The notes beneath the pieces were generated by a model. The model searched no databases, had not been told where the DNA came from, and was given only the letters and a program-made list of their open reading frames with translations. This document shows positions 57,469 to 64,000 of a DNA stretch of 64,000 bases, in pieces. Position numbers and translations under genes: made by a program. Within the stretch, counting starts at the first letter, position 1; each line of letters opens with the position of its first letter. This stretch comes from CAVRZJ01 sp964594125 (lineage in GTDB: Bacteria > Acidobacteriota > Thermoanaerobaculia > Thermoanaerobaculales > Thermoanaerobaculaceae), in the NCBI GenBank assembly GCA_964594125.1, contig CAZQLL010000003.1, forward strand, positions 1 to 64,000, in the 5' to 3' direction.

Positions 57469-59007
57469 TCACTCGGCGCCGTACACCGTCGTGTCCTCCC
57501 CGGACAGGGCGAAGACCGCGGCGTGGCAGAGGCGGCCGGCGTAGGCGAGGCCGGTGCCGGCGGCCTCGGCGGTCGCGAGCTCGAGCTCGACGCCGGCGCC
57601 CTCCTGGCGCTCGCAGGGGCGCAGGCCGGCGGCGGCCGCGGCGATGAAGGCGCGCGCCTCCGCCTCGCTCGTCGGGCGGCGCGTGCGGTGATCCCACGAC
57701 GCCTCGGCGAAGTACGCGTCGGTGAGCGAGGCGGCGACGCGGGCCATCACGGAGGAGGCGCCGAACGCCTCGAGGCCGATGACGCGCCCGCCACTGCCGG
57801 CGACGAAGCCGCACGCGTCGGGCGGCAGCGCGATCGCCGCACGGTACGGCTGCAGCCGGTCCTCCGCGCCCTCCATCACGTCGGTGAGCGACGCGGTCCG
57901 CGAGCTGACGCCCAGCCGCGCGCTCGCGTGGTCGACCTCGTCCCACACCCGGCCCTGGTCGCTGGTGGTGCCGCGCCCCGCGCGGCGGGACAGGTGGACG
58001 CTGGCGAGCTTCGCGGCGCGCAGCGCGGGGTGCGCGTGGGCGCCGCCCGCGAAGGTGGCCGAGACGGCGTGCCAGCGGCCGCGCTCGACGCAGCTCACCG
58101 GCAGCGTGTAGGTCGAGGACGCGGCGACGAGGACGGTGACGTTGACGACGCGGTTCTGCTTGGCGCCCTTGAGGATCTCGCCCTCGGGGACGAGCACCGG
58201 CCGCGTGCCGCGGTTCACGAGCGTCAGGTTGGGGACGCTGCCGGCCTCGCTCACCTCGCGCACCTCGACGTCGCCGCGCGCGAGGGCGTCGCGGAAGAGG
58301 TCGTACGGCGGCTCGCCCGCGCCGTTGAGGAACAGCGGGAAGAGCGTGAGGTTGCGGTGGTGGAGCGGCGCGCCGAGGCGGGCGCCGGCGAGGGCCGCGC
58401 GGACCACGCCGGCCGCGTCGTCAAGCGCGCGCGAGCGGGCGCCGCCGGCGCGGGCCGCGAGCAGCGCGAGCAGCATGCGCGTCTCGGGGAGCGCACCGCG
58501 CCCGCCGAGCGGGGTCAGCAGCGCGGCGAGCCCCTCGACCGCCTCGGGGCGCGTGTACCCCGCGGCGTCGGCGAACGCCTTGCGCACGAGCTCGTGAAGG
58601 GCGATCCCGGGCGTCTGCGGGTCGGCCGCGGGCGCGACGATCGCGCGCCCCTTCGGCGCCAGGCGGAGGGTCAGCGTCAGCGGGATCGGGGCGGACCTGT
58701 CGCCGCCGCCGCGCCACGACGCGGCGACCGCGGCGGTCGCGCGGACCTTGCCGGCGTCGAGCAGCGGCCCCAGCCATGCCGCCACCTGGCGCGGCAGGTA
58801 GCCGACCGGCTCGAGGTCGCCGTCGAGGATACGGATCGCGTTGCGGTCGTGCTCGTTGGCAGGCTCGCGCTCGAGGTGCACGGCCTCGCCGGGCCGCACC
58901 TCGCGGTCGTGGTACTGCGCGCCGACGATCATGCTCGGCAGCTCGCCGAGCAGCGGCTCGGGCGCGGCGGCCGCGGTGGCGGGAGTCTTCACGGTGGCTC
59001 TTGGCAT
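57469..59007 (-). CDS. HIRAN-ARPP-1 domain protein
   Basis: This 512-residue protein begins with a HIRAN domain (about residues 25-100: MIVGAQYHDREVRPGEAVHL, NEHDRNAIRILDGDLEPVGYLPR), a module that binds DNA ends or stalled forks. After a helical middle, about residues 215-505 form an ARPP-1-like domain (LTLFPLFLNGAGEPPYDLFRDAL, LTLVNRGTRPVLVPEGEILKGAKQNRVVN, TLPVSCVERGRW). As I recall, ARPP stands for ARG- and rhodanese-phosphatase-associated protein, which fits the ADP-ribosylglycohydrolase next door. AGGAGG lies 6 bases before the ATG at 59007 but directly abuts the ATG at 59013, so 59007 is preferred. Confidence 0.78.
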   Translation of the reverse strand: MPRATVKTPATAAAAPEPLLGELPSMIVGAQYHDREVRPGEAVHLEREPANEHDRNAIRILDGDLEPVGYLPRQVAAWLGPLLDAGKVRATAAVAASWRGGGDRSAPIPLTLTLRLAPKGRAIVAPAADPQTPGIALHELVRKAFADAAGYTRPEAVEGLAALLTPLGGRGALPETRMLLALLAARAGGARSRALDDAAGVVRAALAGARLGAPLHHRNLTLFPLFLNGAGEPPYDLFRDALARGDVEVREVSEAGSVPNLTLVNRGTRPVLVPEGEILKGAKQNRVVNVTVLVAASSTYTLPVSCVERGRWHAVSATFAGGAHAHPALRAAKLASVHLSRRAGRGTTSDQGRVWDEVDHASARLGVSSRTASLTDVMEGAEDRLQPYRAAIALPPDACGFVAGSGGRVIGLEAFGASSVMARVAASLTDAYFAEASWDHRTRRPTSEAEARAFIAAAAAGLRPCERQEGAGVELELATAEAAGTGLAYAGRLCHAAVFALSGEDTTVYGAE

Positions 59008-59039
59008 GGGCATCCTCCTGTTCTCTCCGGTTGCAGGCA

Positions 59040-60179
59040 TCAGTTCACGGCGGACGGGCCGGCGGCGGGCCGCTGCGCCGGCTCGTCCTCGAGCCCGGCC
59101 CGCCCGCCGAAGCGCCGTTGCAGCTCGGTCCGGGCGGCCTCGACGGTGTCGGCGACGGCAGCGAACGCGCGGGCGAGCAGCTCCGGCACGAACGTCGAGG
59201 CGTCGACGCTGAGGCTGGCGACGACGCGCGAACCCATGACGGTGAGCACCACGCAGCGGCCGTCGTTGTTGCGCTCGTTGAGCGCCTCGAGCAGCTCGAG
59301 GCTCGGCTCGACGTCGCGCAGGACGGTCGAGAACATGTCGACGAACGGCAGGGTGCGGGCCACGCGGAGGAGCACGCCGACGCCGTCCCGCGAGAGGACG
59401 AGGTTGCCGTCCCCGTCGAACGCCCAGTCGTCCTTGCCCGTCCATGCCTTCAGCGCTCCGACCACCAACCCCTCCAGCTCCCCGGCGTTCCCGGGCTGGC
59501 GCGGCGCCGGCCTCGCCGCGGCCGCGGCGCCGCTCTTCTCCCGCTCGATGCCGAGCGTCGGCAGCAGAATGTCGCCGCGGCCGTCGGCGAACGCGGTGTA
59601 GGCGAGCCGGCCGGGCGAGCGCGCCCCGTACACCTCGCGCAGCGTCGCGACGAGCAGCCCCGCGGTCGCGGCGTAGTCGATCTCGCAGGCGAGGTCGCGA
59701 TAGAAGTTGGGCGAGCCCGTGCGCTCCCGCCTGCTGAGCCTCTTCTTGCCGGGGGCGTGCGTGGGCGGAAGCCACCCGAGCCGGCGCAGCCGGCCGGTCC
59801 GCGCGCGGTCGAGGCGCGCGCTCCCCTCGAGGTAGTGGTTGGAGACGGCCTCGACGCGCAGCCCCCCGCCCTCCTCCGCCGCCACCTGGACGTAGCCGCC
59901 GCCCTGCCTGCGCGCCAGGATCAGGCACTGCCCGTCCTCCAGGGCCGCGAGCACGCCGGCCAGCGCCCGCGTGAACACGCGCCACGCGCGCGGGAGCGGG
60001 GCGCCGGCGGGTGCGGCGGGACGCGCGCCCCGCGCCGCGGCACGCGGCGCCTCCTCGCCGCGGGCGGCCGCGGCCGGCGCGCTGCGCGGCGGGCCGAGCC
60101 GGCGGGGTGCCCGGGCCGGCACGCGGCCGGCGCCCACGCCCGCCTGCGCCGTGTCGTCTGAGCTGCAGCTTCTCGGCAT
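59040..60179 (-). CDS. TY-Chap-like protein, paralog 2
   Basis: This 379-residue protein has a long Pro/Ala/Arg-rich disordered start (about residues 1-65), then the TY-Chap-like first module (PRAWRVFTRALAGVLAALEDGQCLIL, GGLRVEAVSNHYLEG, LVATLREVYGARSPGRLAYTAF) and a second module (LEGLVVGALKAWTGKDDWAFDGDGNLVLSRDGVGVLL to FGGRAGL). It is clearly a paralog of the protein at 53861. GAGGAGG stands 5 bases before the ATG. It is the first gene of the same-strand cluster; the next gene starts 32 bases after its stop. The region upstream is full of degenerate repeats. Confidence 0.65.
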   Translation of the reverse strand: MPRSCSSDDTAQAGVGAGRVPARAPRRLGPPRSAPAAAARGEEAPRAAARGARPAAPAGAPLPRAWRVFTRALAGVLAALEDGQCLILARRQGGGYVQVAAEEGGGLRVEAVSNHYLEGSARLDRARTGRLRRLGWLPPTHAPGKKRLSRRERTGSPNFYRDLACEIDYAATAGLLVATLREVYGARSPGRLAYTAFADGRGDILLPTLGIEREKSGAAAAARPAPRQPGNAGELEGLVVGALKAWTGKDDWAFDGDGNLVLSRDGVGVLLRVARTLPFVDMFSTVLRDVEPSLELLEALNERNNDGRCVVLTVMGSRVVASLSVDASTFVPELLARAFAAVADTVEAARTELQRRFGGRAGLEDEPAQRPAAGPSAVN

Positions 60180-61032
60180 TCGTGCCTCCTCTCGTGCTCT
60201 GCGCTGCGTCGTGCTGCGTCCGCTGCCGCGACATCCGGAGACGACCGTCGAAGCGGGGCGCCGTGTCCTCGGACCTCCCTTCCCTTTCTGTTCCATCACT
60301 GCCCGAAGCCGGTGCGCGACGAGGTGCCGTCAGCCACCGGGCTGGCCGGCCCGGCCTGCGGGACGGAGCGTGCGGCTCACCGTCCGTCGCGGCTCGGGGC
60401 TGACCATCCACTCGTAGTCTCGGTCACGATGGGGCACGGGACGTGCCTCGTGCGGCTCACCGAAAACGGCGGCTCTCCCCGGTGCGGCGCTCCGCGCCGG
60501 CCTCGGTGCGCGGGCTCCTGCGGACGGTGCTCCGCAGCAGCAGCGCGAGCTGTCGCTGAGCGGAGCGCAACGACGACGGGCCCCATGGTGCCGCGAGCAG
60601 CGCTACGCCCGGCATCGGGCGGTGACCGTGGGAATGACGAGCGCGGGTGTGGGGCGCGCTTGAGCGCGCGCTGGTGCGGAGCTGCGGACCAGCACCAGCC
60701 GGCGCGGAGCGCGGGCCCCACATCGGCTCTGCAGGACGCGACGAGCGCGACGTCGCTGCGGGGGTGGCGGGCGGTTACGGCGCGAGGGCCGTGCGCGGTG
60801 GCGCTCCCGGCGCCACGGGACTCCTCGTCGCCCCGCGCTGCGGGGCTCCTCGGAGTGACAGCTTCTGCCGGCGCAGAAGCGCGAGCTGTCACTCAGCGGA
60901 GCGCGGCAACGACGGGTCCGGTGGTGCTGCGAGGGTGGCGGGCGGTGATGGCGGCGGAGGACCGAGGGGCGATCTCGGCCCCCCGGTCACGCCGGGGGGC
61001 CGAGCGCTCGTCCGAGCGGGCGCGGCAGCGCG
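60180..61032. other. Repeat-rich intergenic region
   Basis: About 850 bases without a supported gene. GAGCTGTCGCTGAGCGGAGC near 60547 and GAGCTGTCACTCAGCGGAGC near 60884 mark two diverged copies of one sequence about 335 bases apart. A third related piece (GGTGGCGGGCGGT) lies near 60762 and 60935. A long inverted repeat with the GCGCGC-TGAG hairpin is at 60646-60728. The promoter of the TY-Chap/ARPP/ARG cluster should be here. Confidence 0.6.
60646..60728. repeat. GCGCGC-TGAG hairpin repeat, copy 4, in a nested stem-loop
   Basis: TGTGGGG at the left pairs with CCCCACA at the right. Inside, CTGGTGC pairs with GCACCAG, and the GCGCGC/TTGA hairpin lies in the left arm. The right end reads CCCCACATCGGCTCTGC, the flank shared with copies 1 and 2. 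Confidence 0.7.
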
Positions 61033-61512
61033 TTACGTGGCGGCGGGCGGCGGGTTGTCGGAGTTCCAGGTGTCGCGGATGTACAGCCACTTGCCGTCGC
61101 GCTTCTGGAACACGCCGATGTATTTTCCGGCATCGACGGTGGCACCCGATGCGTCGGTGACGGTGTACGTCCCGGCCTCGTAGGCGAGGTCGCCCGAGAC
61201 GTCCACCGCGCCCGCCTCCGGGATGTTCATCTTCAGCCCGGCGCCGCGTGTCGCGGCCGTGTCGGCGGCGAGAAACGCGCGAATCGCAGCACGGCCCGTA
61301 GCGGCAGGCGCCCCCGGCGGCTGCAGCACGGCGTCGTCCCAGTACATTGCGGCGAGCTTGTCCGCATCGCCCGCGTTGTACGCCGCCGCCCACGCCGGGG
61401 CCGACTGGCGGATCACCGCCTCATCGGCCGCCGTGCTCACGGCGCCAGCCTGGCAGCCACAAAGGAAGAGCAGCGCTGCTGCCCCGATGATCGTCGTCTT
61501 CAGTGCGTTCAC
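61033..61512 (-). CDS. DUF4440/SnoaL-like lipoprotein
   Basis: This 159-residue lipoprotein has the lipobox LFLCGC after a hydrophobic leader (TTIIGAAALLFLCGC). Its domain is of the SnoaL/DUF4440 (NTF2-like) cone type: APAWAAAYNAGDADKLAAMYWDDAVLQPPGA and GRAAIRAFL near the start, and GKYIGVFQKRDGKWLYIRDTWNSD at the end, a match to SgcJ/EcaC-type proteins. It is probably a periplasmic binding or enzyme-like domain of unknown substrate. It is a single gene whose upstream region contains the third 152-bp repeat unit. Confidence 0.88.
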   Translation of the reverse strand: MNALKTTIIGAAALLFLCGCQAGAVSTAADEAVIRQSAPAWAAAYNAGDADKLAAMYWDDAVLQPPGAPAATGRAAIRAFLAADTAATRGAGLKMNIPEAGAVDVSGDLAYEAGTYTVTDASGATVDAGKYIGVFQKRDGKWLYIRDTWNSDNPPPAAT

Positions 61513-61645
61513 AATTCTCTCCTTCGGTGTCGCTGATCGGAATGTGCGATCGTCGAGGGCGCCAACGCCGTACCTCCGGCACGTATTCCGGCGAAGGCGA
61601 ACCGCGGTCCGGCACCGCTACGCGGGATTCCCCATCGAGCTGCTG

Positions 61646-63430
61646 TCACCCGGCACACGGGACGCGCCAGCAGCCGACGCCGGTCAGAGCCCACAGCCCG
61701 CGCGGCGTCGCTCCCCACACGCTGTCATCCTGAGCTGGGGTAGGCCGCGGCGCGGCGGTCGGGCGAGACAGGAGACCTCCGGGAGGGCCGGCGCCCTCGC
61801 CGGTCTGGACTCGGCCCGCGCGGGCGAGGGCGACCGCTTGCCCGACGTGAGGCGGGCGCTCCCGTACTGACTGATTTCCTTGGAAGTACACGCCGAGGCG
61901 CCAGCCGCGGCCGGACCGCTCGAGCTCGCCGCCTGTCAGCGCCCCGCCTCGGCGGCCGGCTGCAGGGTCCTGACGATGCGGCTCACGTCGTAGCCGTGGG
62001 CGGCGATCCTCTCGCTGAGCGTGGCGTACAGCGCCTCGTCCATCTGCGGGGTGCGGGAGAGGATCCAGAGGTAGTCGCGGCCGGGGTGCCCGACCACGGC
62101 GTAGCGGTACTCGGGATCGAGCTCGATGATCCAGTACGAGCCGGTGAACGGCCAGAAGAACTGCACCTTCAGCTTCGCGTTCGTGGCCCGGTCGACGACC
62201 CAGGCCTTGCCGCTGATGCTCTTCTCCTCGCCGTCGAGCGTGTGCTTGCGGCAGCGGTTCACCACGCCGATCCTGCCGTCCGGCCGCACCGTGTACGTCG
62301 CGGTCACGCCGACGCACCCCTTCTGGAAGCGGGACGGAATAGTGGCGATCTCGTACCACGTGCCCAGGTAGCGCTGCAGGTCCACGGACGCCACCGTCTG
62401 CAACGGCTTCTCGGCAGCCGCGAGCGCGAGCCCGAGCCCGCCGCAGAGCATCAGCAACGTGACGATCGACGCGGTTCTCATCGATGGACCTCCCGGAGCG
62501 ACACAAAGGGCTCGGCCCCGCCGCGTACCGCGCTCCATGGTAGCTCTCCAGAACCCCATCGTAGCGAGCTTCGCGCTCCGCGCCGTCAGCATCCCCGGCT
62601 TTCTCGAGGTCGCACGCCGCGCGGGTGGCGGCCGGGAGGGTGGCGAGCGCGGCCTCTTCGGCGTCGGCCAGCGAGGCGATGAGCGGCAGCGGTGGCAAGT
62701 AACGGGCGTCGGCCTGCATCACCTTCGCCTTGTAGGCGAGCTGGTCGCCCTCCGGGTCCGACAGCTTCTTGTTGACCTGAGAGAACGGGTGGGCGCACAA
62801 CGTGTTCGAGGCGCTGATCATGTCCGGAAACGACTGGATGGGTGTGAGAGGCGGGTAGAGCGCCCAGACCGCCTGGCGGTGGCGCACCAGCCACTCGCCC
62901 CAGAACGCGCCCATGCAGTAGTAGAGGAGAGGTTCGCTCGGGACGCGCAAGCTCTCGACGGCGTCGAAGTAGCCGCGACTCTCCTCTTCCGCGAGCTGCC
63001 GCGGTCCGATGCCGTCGAAATACGGACGCAGCGCAGGGTCGATGAGGAACGTGTTCGCGAACCGGTCGAGTTGCTCCGGGCCGGGGTCATCAACTGACAG
63101 GCGGAACTGGTAGACCTCGAGCGCTGCTGCCTCGAACGCCCGCGCAGCCTGCGAGAGAGCCTGCGGGCTGATTGGGAAGTCCACGGCCGCTCGCGCCACG
63201 CCCAACTGCTCTTCGAGCTTAATGATGAACGGCAGGAGCTCCGCGGGTGTCTGGTCGAACACCTTCGCGTAGCTACGATAGAAGGCACGAACGGCGTCTG
63301 ACTCTGTGCGTGAGTACGCGGCGCGCGGGCCGGATGGGCCGGGCGGCTTGGATTTGGCCTTGAGCACGATGTACCCGACGGCAGCAGCCGCCAGCGCGAC
63401 CATGATCGCCACGGCGAATCCGCGTTCCAC
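61646..63430 (-). CDS. Membrane-anchored protein with uncertain C-terminus
   Basis: The first about 285 residues look real: an anchor (VERGFAVAIMVALAAAAVGYIVL), then a soluble helical domain (AVRAFYRSYAKVFDQTPAELLPFI, PYFDGIGPRQLAEEESRGYF, YYCMGAFWGEWLVRHRQAVWALYPPLTPI). I know no family for it. The open frame continues in another reading frame through the lipocalin gene on the same strand and beyond it to 61646, which is not credible. The natural end is likely near 62560, lost by an indel or a sequencing error. GGAGGGG before the GTG at 63430 supports that start over the TTG at 63460. Confidence 0.4.
   Translation of the reverse strand: MERGFAVAIMVALAAAAVGYIVLKAKSKPPGPSGPRAAYSRTESDAVRAFYRSYAKVFDQTPAELLPFIIKLEEQLGVARAAVDFPISPQALSQAARAFEAAALEVYQFRLSVDDPGPEQLDRFANTFLIDPALRPYFDGIGPRQLAEEESRGYFDAVESLRVPSEPLLYYCMGAFWGEWLVRHRQAVWALYPPLTPIQSFPDMISASNTLCAHPFSQVNKKLSDPEGDQLAYKAKVMQADARYLPPLPLIASLADAEEAALATLPAATRAACDLEKAGDADGAEREARYDGVLESYHGARYAAGPSPLCRSGRSIDENRVDRHVADALRRARARARGCREAVADGGVRGPAALPGHVVRDRHYSVPLPEGVRRRDRDVHGAAGRQDRRGEPLPQAHARRRGEEHQRQGLGRRPGHEREAEGAVLLAVHRLVLDHRARSRVPLRRGRAPRPRLPLDPLPHPADGRGAVRHAQREDRRPRLRREPHRQDPAAGRRGGALTGGELERSGRGWRLGVYFQGNQSVRERPPHVGQAVALARAGRVQTGEGAGPPGGLLSRPTAAPRPTPAQDDSVWGATPRGLWALTGVGCWRVPCAG
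61734..61885. repeat. 152-bp repeat with paired hairpins (copy 5)
   Basis: It has the same length and layout as the unit at 44620-44771, again preceded by CATCCTGAG and ended by TTTCCTTGGAA. The first stem (61785-61806) closes CCCT with two G-U pairs. The second (61820-61837) closes AGGG with one mismatch. Confidence 0.85.
61936..62481 (-). CDS. blc: Lipocalin (Blc family)
   Basis: This 181-residue exported lipocalin has a signal peptide (ASIVTLLMLCGGLGLALAAA) and the family motifs YLGTWYEIATIPSRFQKGC (first), YWIIELDPEYRYAVVGHPGRDYLWILSRTP (second and third), ending with a helix (ALYATLSERIAAHGYD). No lipobox is visible (LCGGLGLA lacks the consensus), so it may be soluble in the periplasm. 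Blc-type proteins bind fatty acids or lysophospholipids during membrane repair. GGGAGG precedes the ATG at 62481. Confidence 0.94.
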   Translation of the reverse strand: MRTASIVTLLMLCGGLGLALAAAEKPLQTVASVDLQRYLGTWYEIATIPSRFQKGCVGVTATYTVRPDGRIGVVNRCRKHTLDGEEKSISGKAWVVDRATNAKLKVQFFWPFTGSYWIIELDPEYRYAVVGHPGRDYLWILSRTPQMDEALYATLSERIAAHGYDVSRIVRTLQPAAEAGR

Positions 63431-63842
63431 AATCCCCTCCCCGATCCTGCGACGAGTCAATCTGTCTCGCCGTGAGTCTACCAGCGCACGGGGCTAGAGG
63501 AGTCGGGCAGTGATTCACCATGCAGTGCTGTGCCCAACGAACACGCCCATCTCTGACAGGTGCCAGATAGGTGCCGGTAGGTGCCTAGCGATCATGACGA
63601 TCTTAGTCGGTGATTTCAGTACGACGAAACATGACAGAGGCGGAGGCGTGCCTGTCCCGTCGGTACTGACGCTTCCAGGTTGGTCCATCGGCGAATGCGA
63701 CGCGCCGAAACCACCCCTGGTCCCGGCACAAGTCGTCCTCTCTTGCTAGCCATACCACTGTCAGGAAACGCCTTAATCTCGTCACTGCCGATTGCGAACC
63801 AGGTGCGCAGGTGCTATGTTGTACTCGGGACGAGGAGCAGCG
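63431..63842. other. Intergenic region with a short tandem repeat
   Basis: About 410 bases with visibly lower GC than the rest of the window. AGGTGCC occurs three times at 10-11-base steps (63558-63585), a small direct-repeat array that could bind a regulator. TATGTT at 63815-63820 could be a -10 box for the gene at 63843. No gene is supported. Confidence 0.5.
63558..63585. repeat. Three AGGTGCC direct repeats
   Basis: AGGTGCC begins at 63558, 63569 and 63579, that is with helical-turn spacing. Confidence 0.6.
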
Positions 63843-64000
63843 ATGCTCGAGCAGGAACGCCATTACTACGCCGCCAACGAACCTGAGTGGCTCAAGACCG
63901 ACGCCGGTCGCTTCGTCGTCGTCAAGGGCGAGGACCTCGTTGGGGTCTACGCCTCGCAGGACGAGGCGCTTGCTGCCGGCGCGGCCAGATTCGGGCTGTC
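63843..64000 (+). CDS. Truncated gene, DUF5678-like protein
   Basis: The first 52 codons of a gene that runs off the window: HYYAANEPEWLKTDAGRFVVVK, then GEDLVGVYASQDEALAAGAARFG. This is the pattern of small DUF5678-type proteins (W-x6-G-K/R-F/Y-V, then DEAL), which occur widely and often in small gene pairs with aspartyl-protease-like or PIN-like partners. GAGGAG stands before the ATG. The product and partner lie outside the window. Confidence 0.65.
   Translation, partial: MLEQERHYYAANEPEWLKTDAGRFVVVKGEDLVGVYASQDEALAAGAARFGL

Noticed and set aside
60312..61183. Plus-strand open frames in the repeat field
   Set aside because: They consist of translated repeats and lie antisense to the start of the DUF4440-like lipoprotein gene; no domain is visible.
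1..64000. tRNA, rRNA or other stable RNA genes
   Set aside because: I looked for cloverleaf-like GGTTCGAATCC arms and conserved rRNA stretches and saw none. A dedicated scan would be needed to exclude small RNAs.

Overview
The window is GC-rich throughout and densely coded. It carries Gram-negative export signals (Sec and Tat leaders, lipoboxes, periplasmic c-type cytochrome), a two-subunit glycine decarboxylase, a Na+-pumping decarboxylase set, eukaryote-like kinase and sulfatase-modifier folds, and an AmmeMemoRadiSam set with DUF362 partners. I infer an Acidobacteriota-like bacterium (perhaps Thermoanaerobaculia). No rRNA, tRNA, CRISPR array, transposase or prophage was seen, and nothing here fixes the taxonomy.

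Layout. 0.2-6 kb: a chorismate mutase/prephenate dehydratase/DAHP synthase triple fusion, a small nucleotidyltransferase-type gene pair, trmL, and two exported proteins, one a C39-like cysteine peptidase lipoprotein. 6.2-10.7 kb: a MacAB-type efflux operon (adaptor, two permeases, ATPase), divergent from a sodium:solute symporter. 12.7-24.4 kb: a TPR protein, a tightly coupled DUF6599-like/DUF362/polyferredoxin operon, an exported MEMO-AMMECR1 fusion, then (after an antisense Ser/Thr kinase and a Uma2 gene) a second DUF362 gene coupled to the radical SAM enzyme. Together these look like one exported redox or modification system of unknown function. 24.5-28 kb: a MazEF-type module, a TrhA/hemolysin III protein, a BLUF photosensor, and two small exported proteins.

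28.2-34.9 kb: a methylmalonyl-CoA-decarboxylase-type Na+ pump (carboxyltransferase, gamma, biotin carrier, beta) with a Rex/CRP-like palindrome in front, then msrC, a membrane spermidine-synthase-like protein and a STAS protein. 35-39.3 kb: E3 and E2 of a 2-oxoacid dehydrogenase, a diheme protein, a rhodanese-like protein lacking its cysteine, and a MauE/DoxX protein. 39.3-44.3 kb: gcvT-gcvH-gcvPA-gcvPB and a NYN nuclease-like gene. 45.6-52 kb: a giant exported beta-helix/FN3/FGE protein divergent from an exported HExxH protein, then a DsrE protein.

52.8-60.2 kb is the most striking accessory region. It is a same-strand cluster of two paralogous TY-Chap-like proteins flanking a WYL regulator, an ADP-ribosylglycohydrolase and a HIRAN-ARPP-1 protein, followed by two small membrane proteins. 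Its composition recalls predicted conflict systems built around ADP-ribose chemistry. The end of the window holds a DUF4440-like lipoprotein, a lipocalin, a membrane-anchored protein and a truncated gene.

Between the genes are at least four families of structured repeat: a triple-hairpin element whose stems covary; a paired-hairpin element with complementary loops (CCCT/AGGG, once CCCC/GGGG), part of a 152-bp repeat that is tandem at 44.6 kb; a GCGCGC-TGAG hairpin with a CCACATCGG flank; and a TAGGAG element that supplies the stop codon of four unrelated genes. Several genes have a -10-like box only 6-9 bases before the start codon, suggesting leaderless transcripts.
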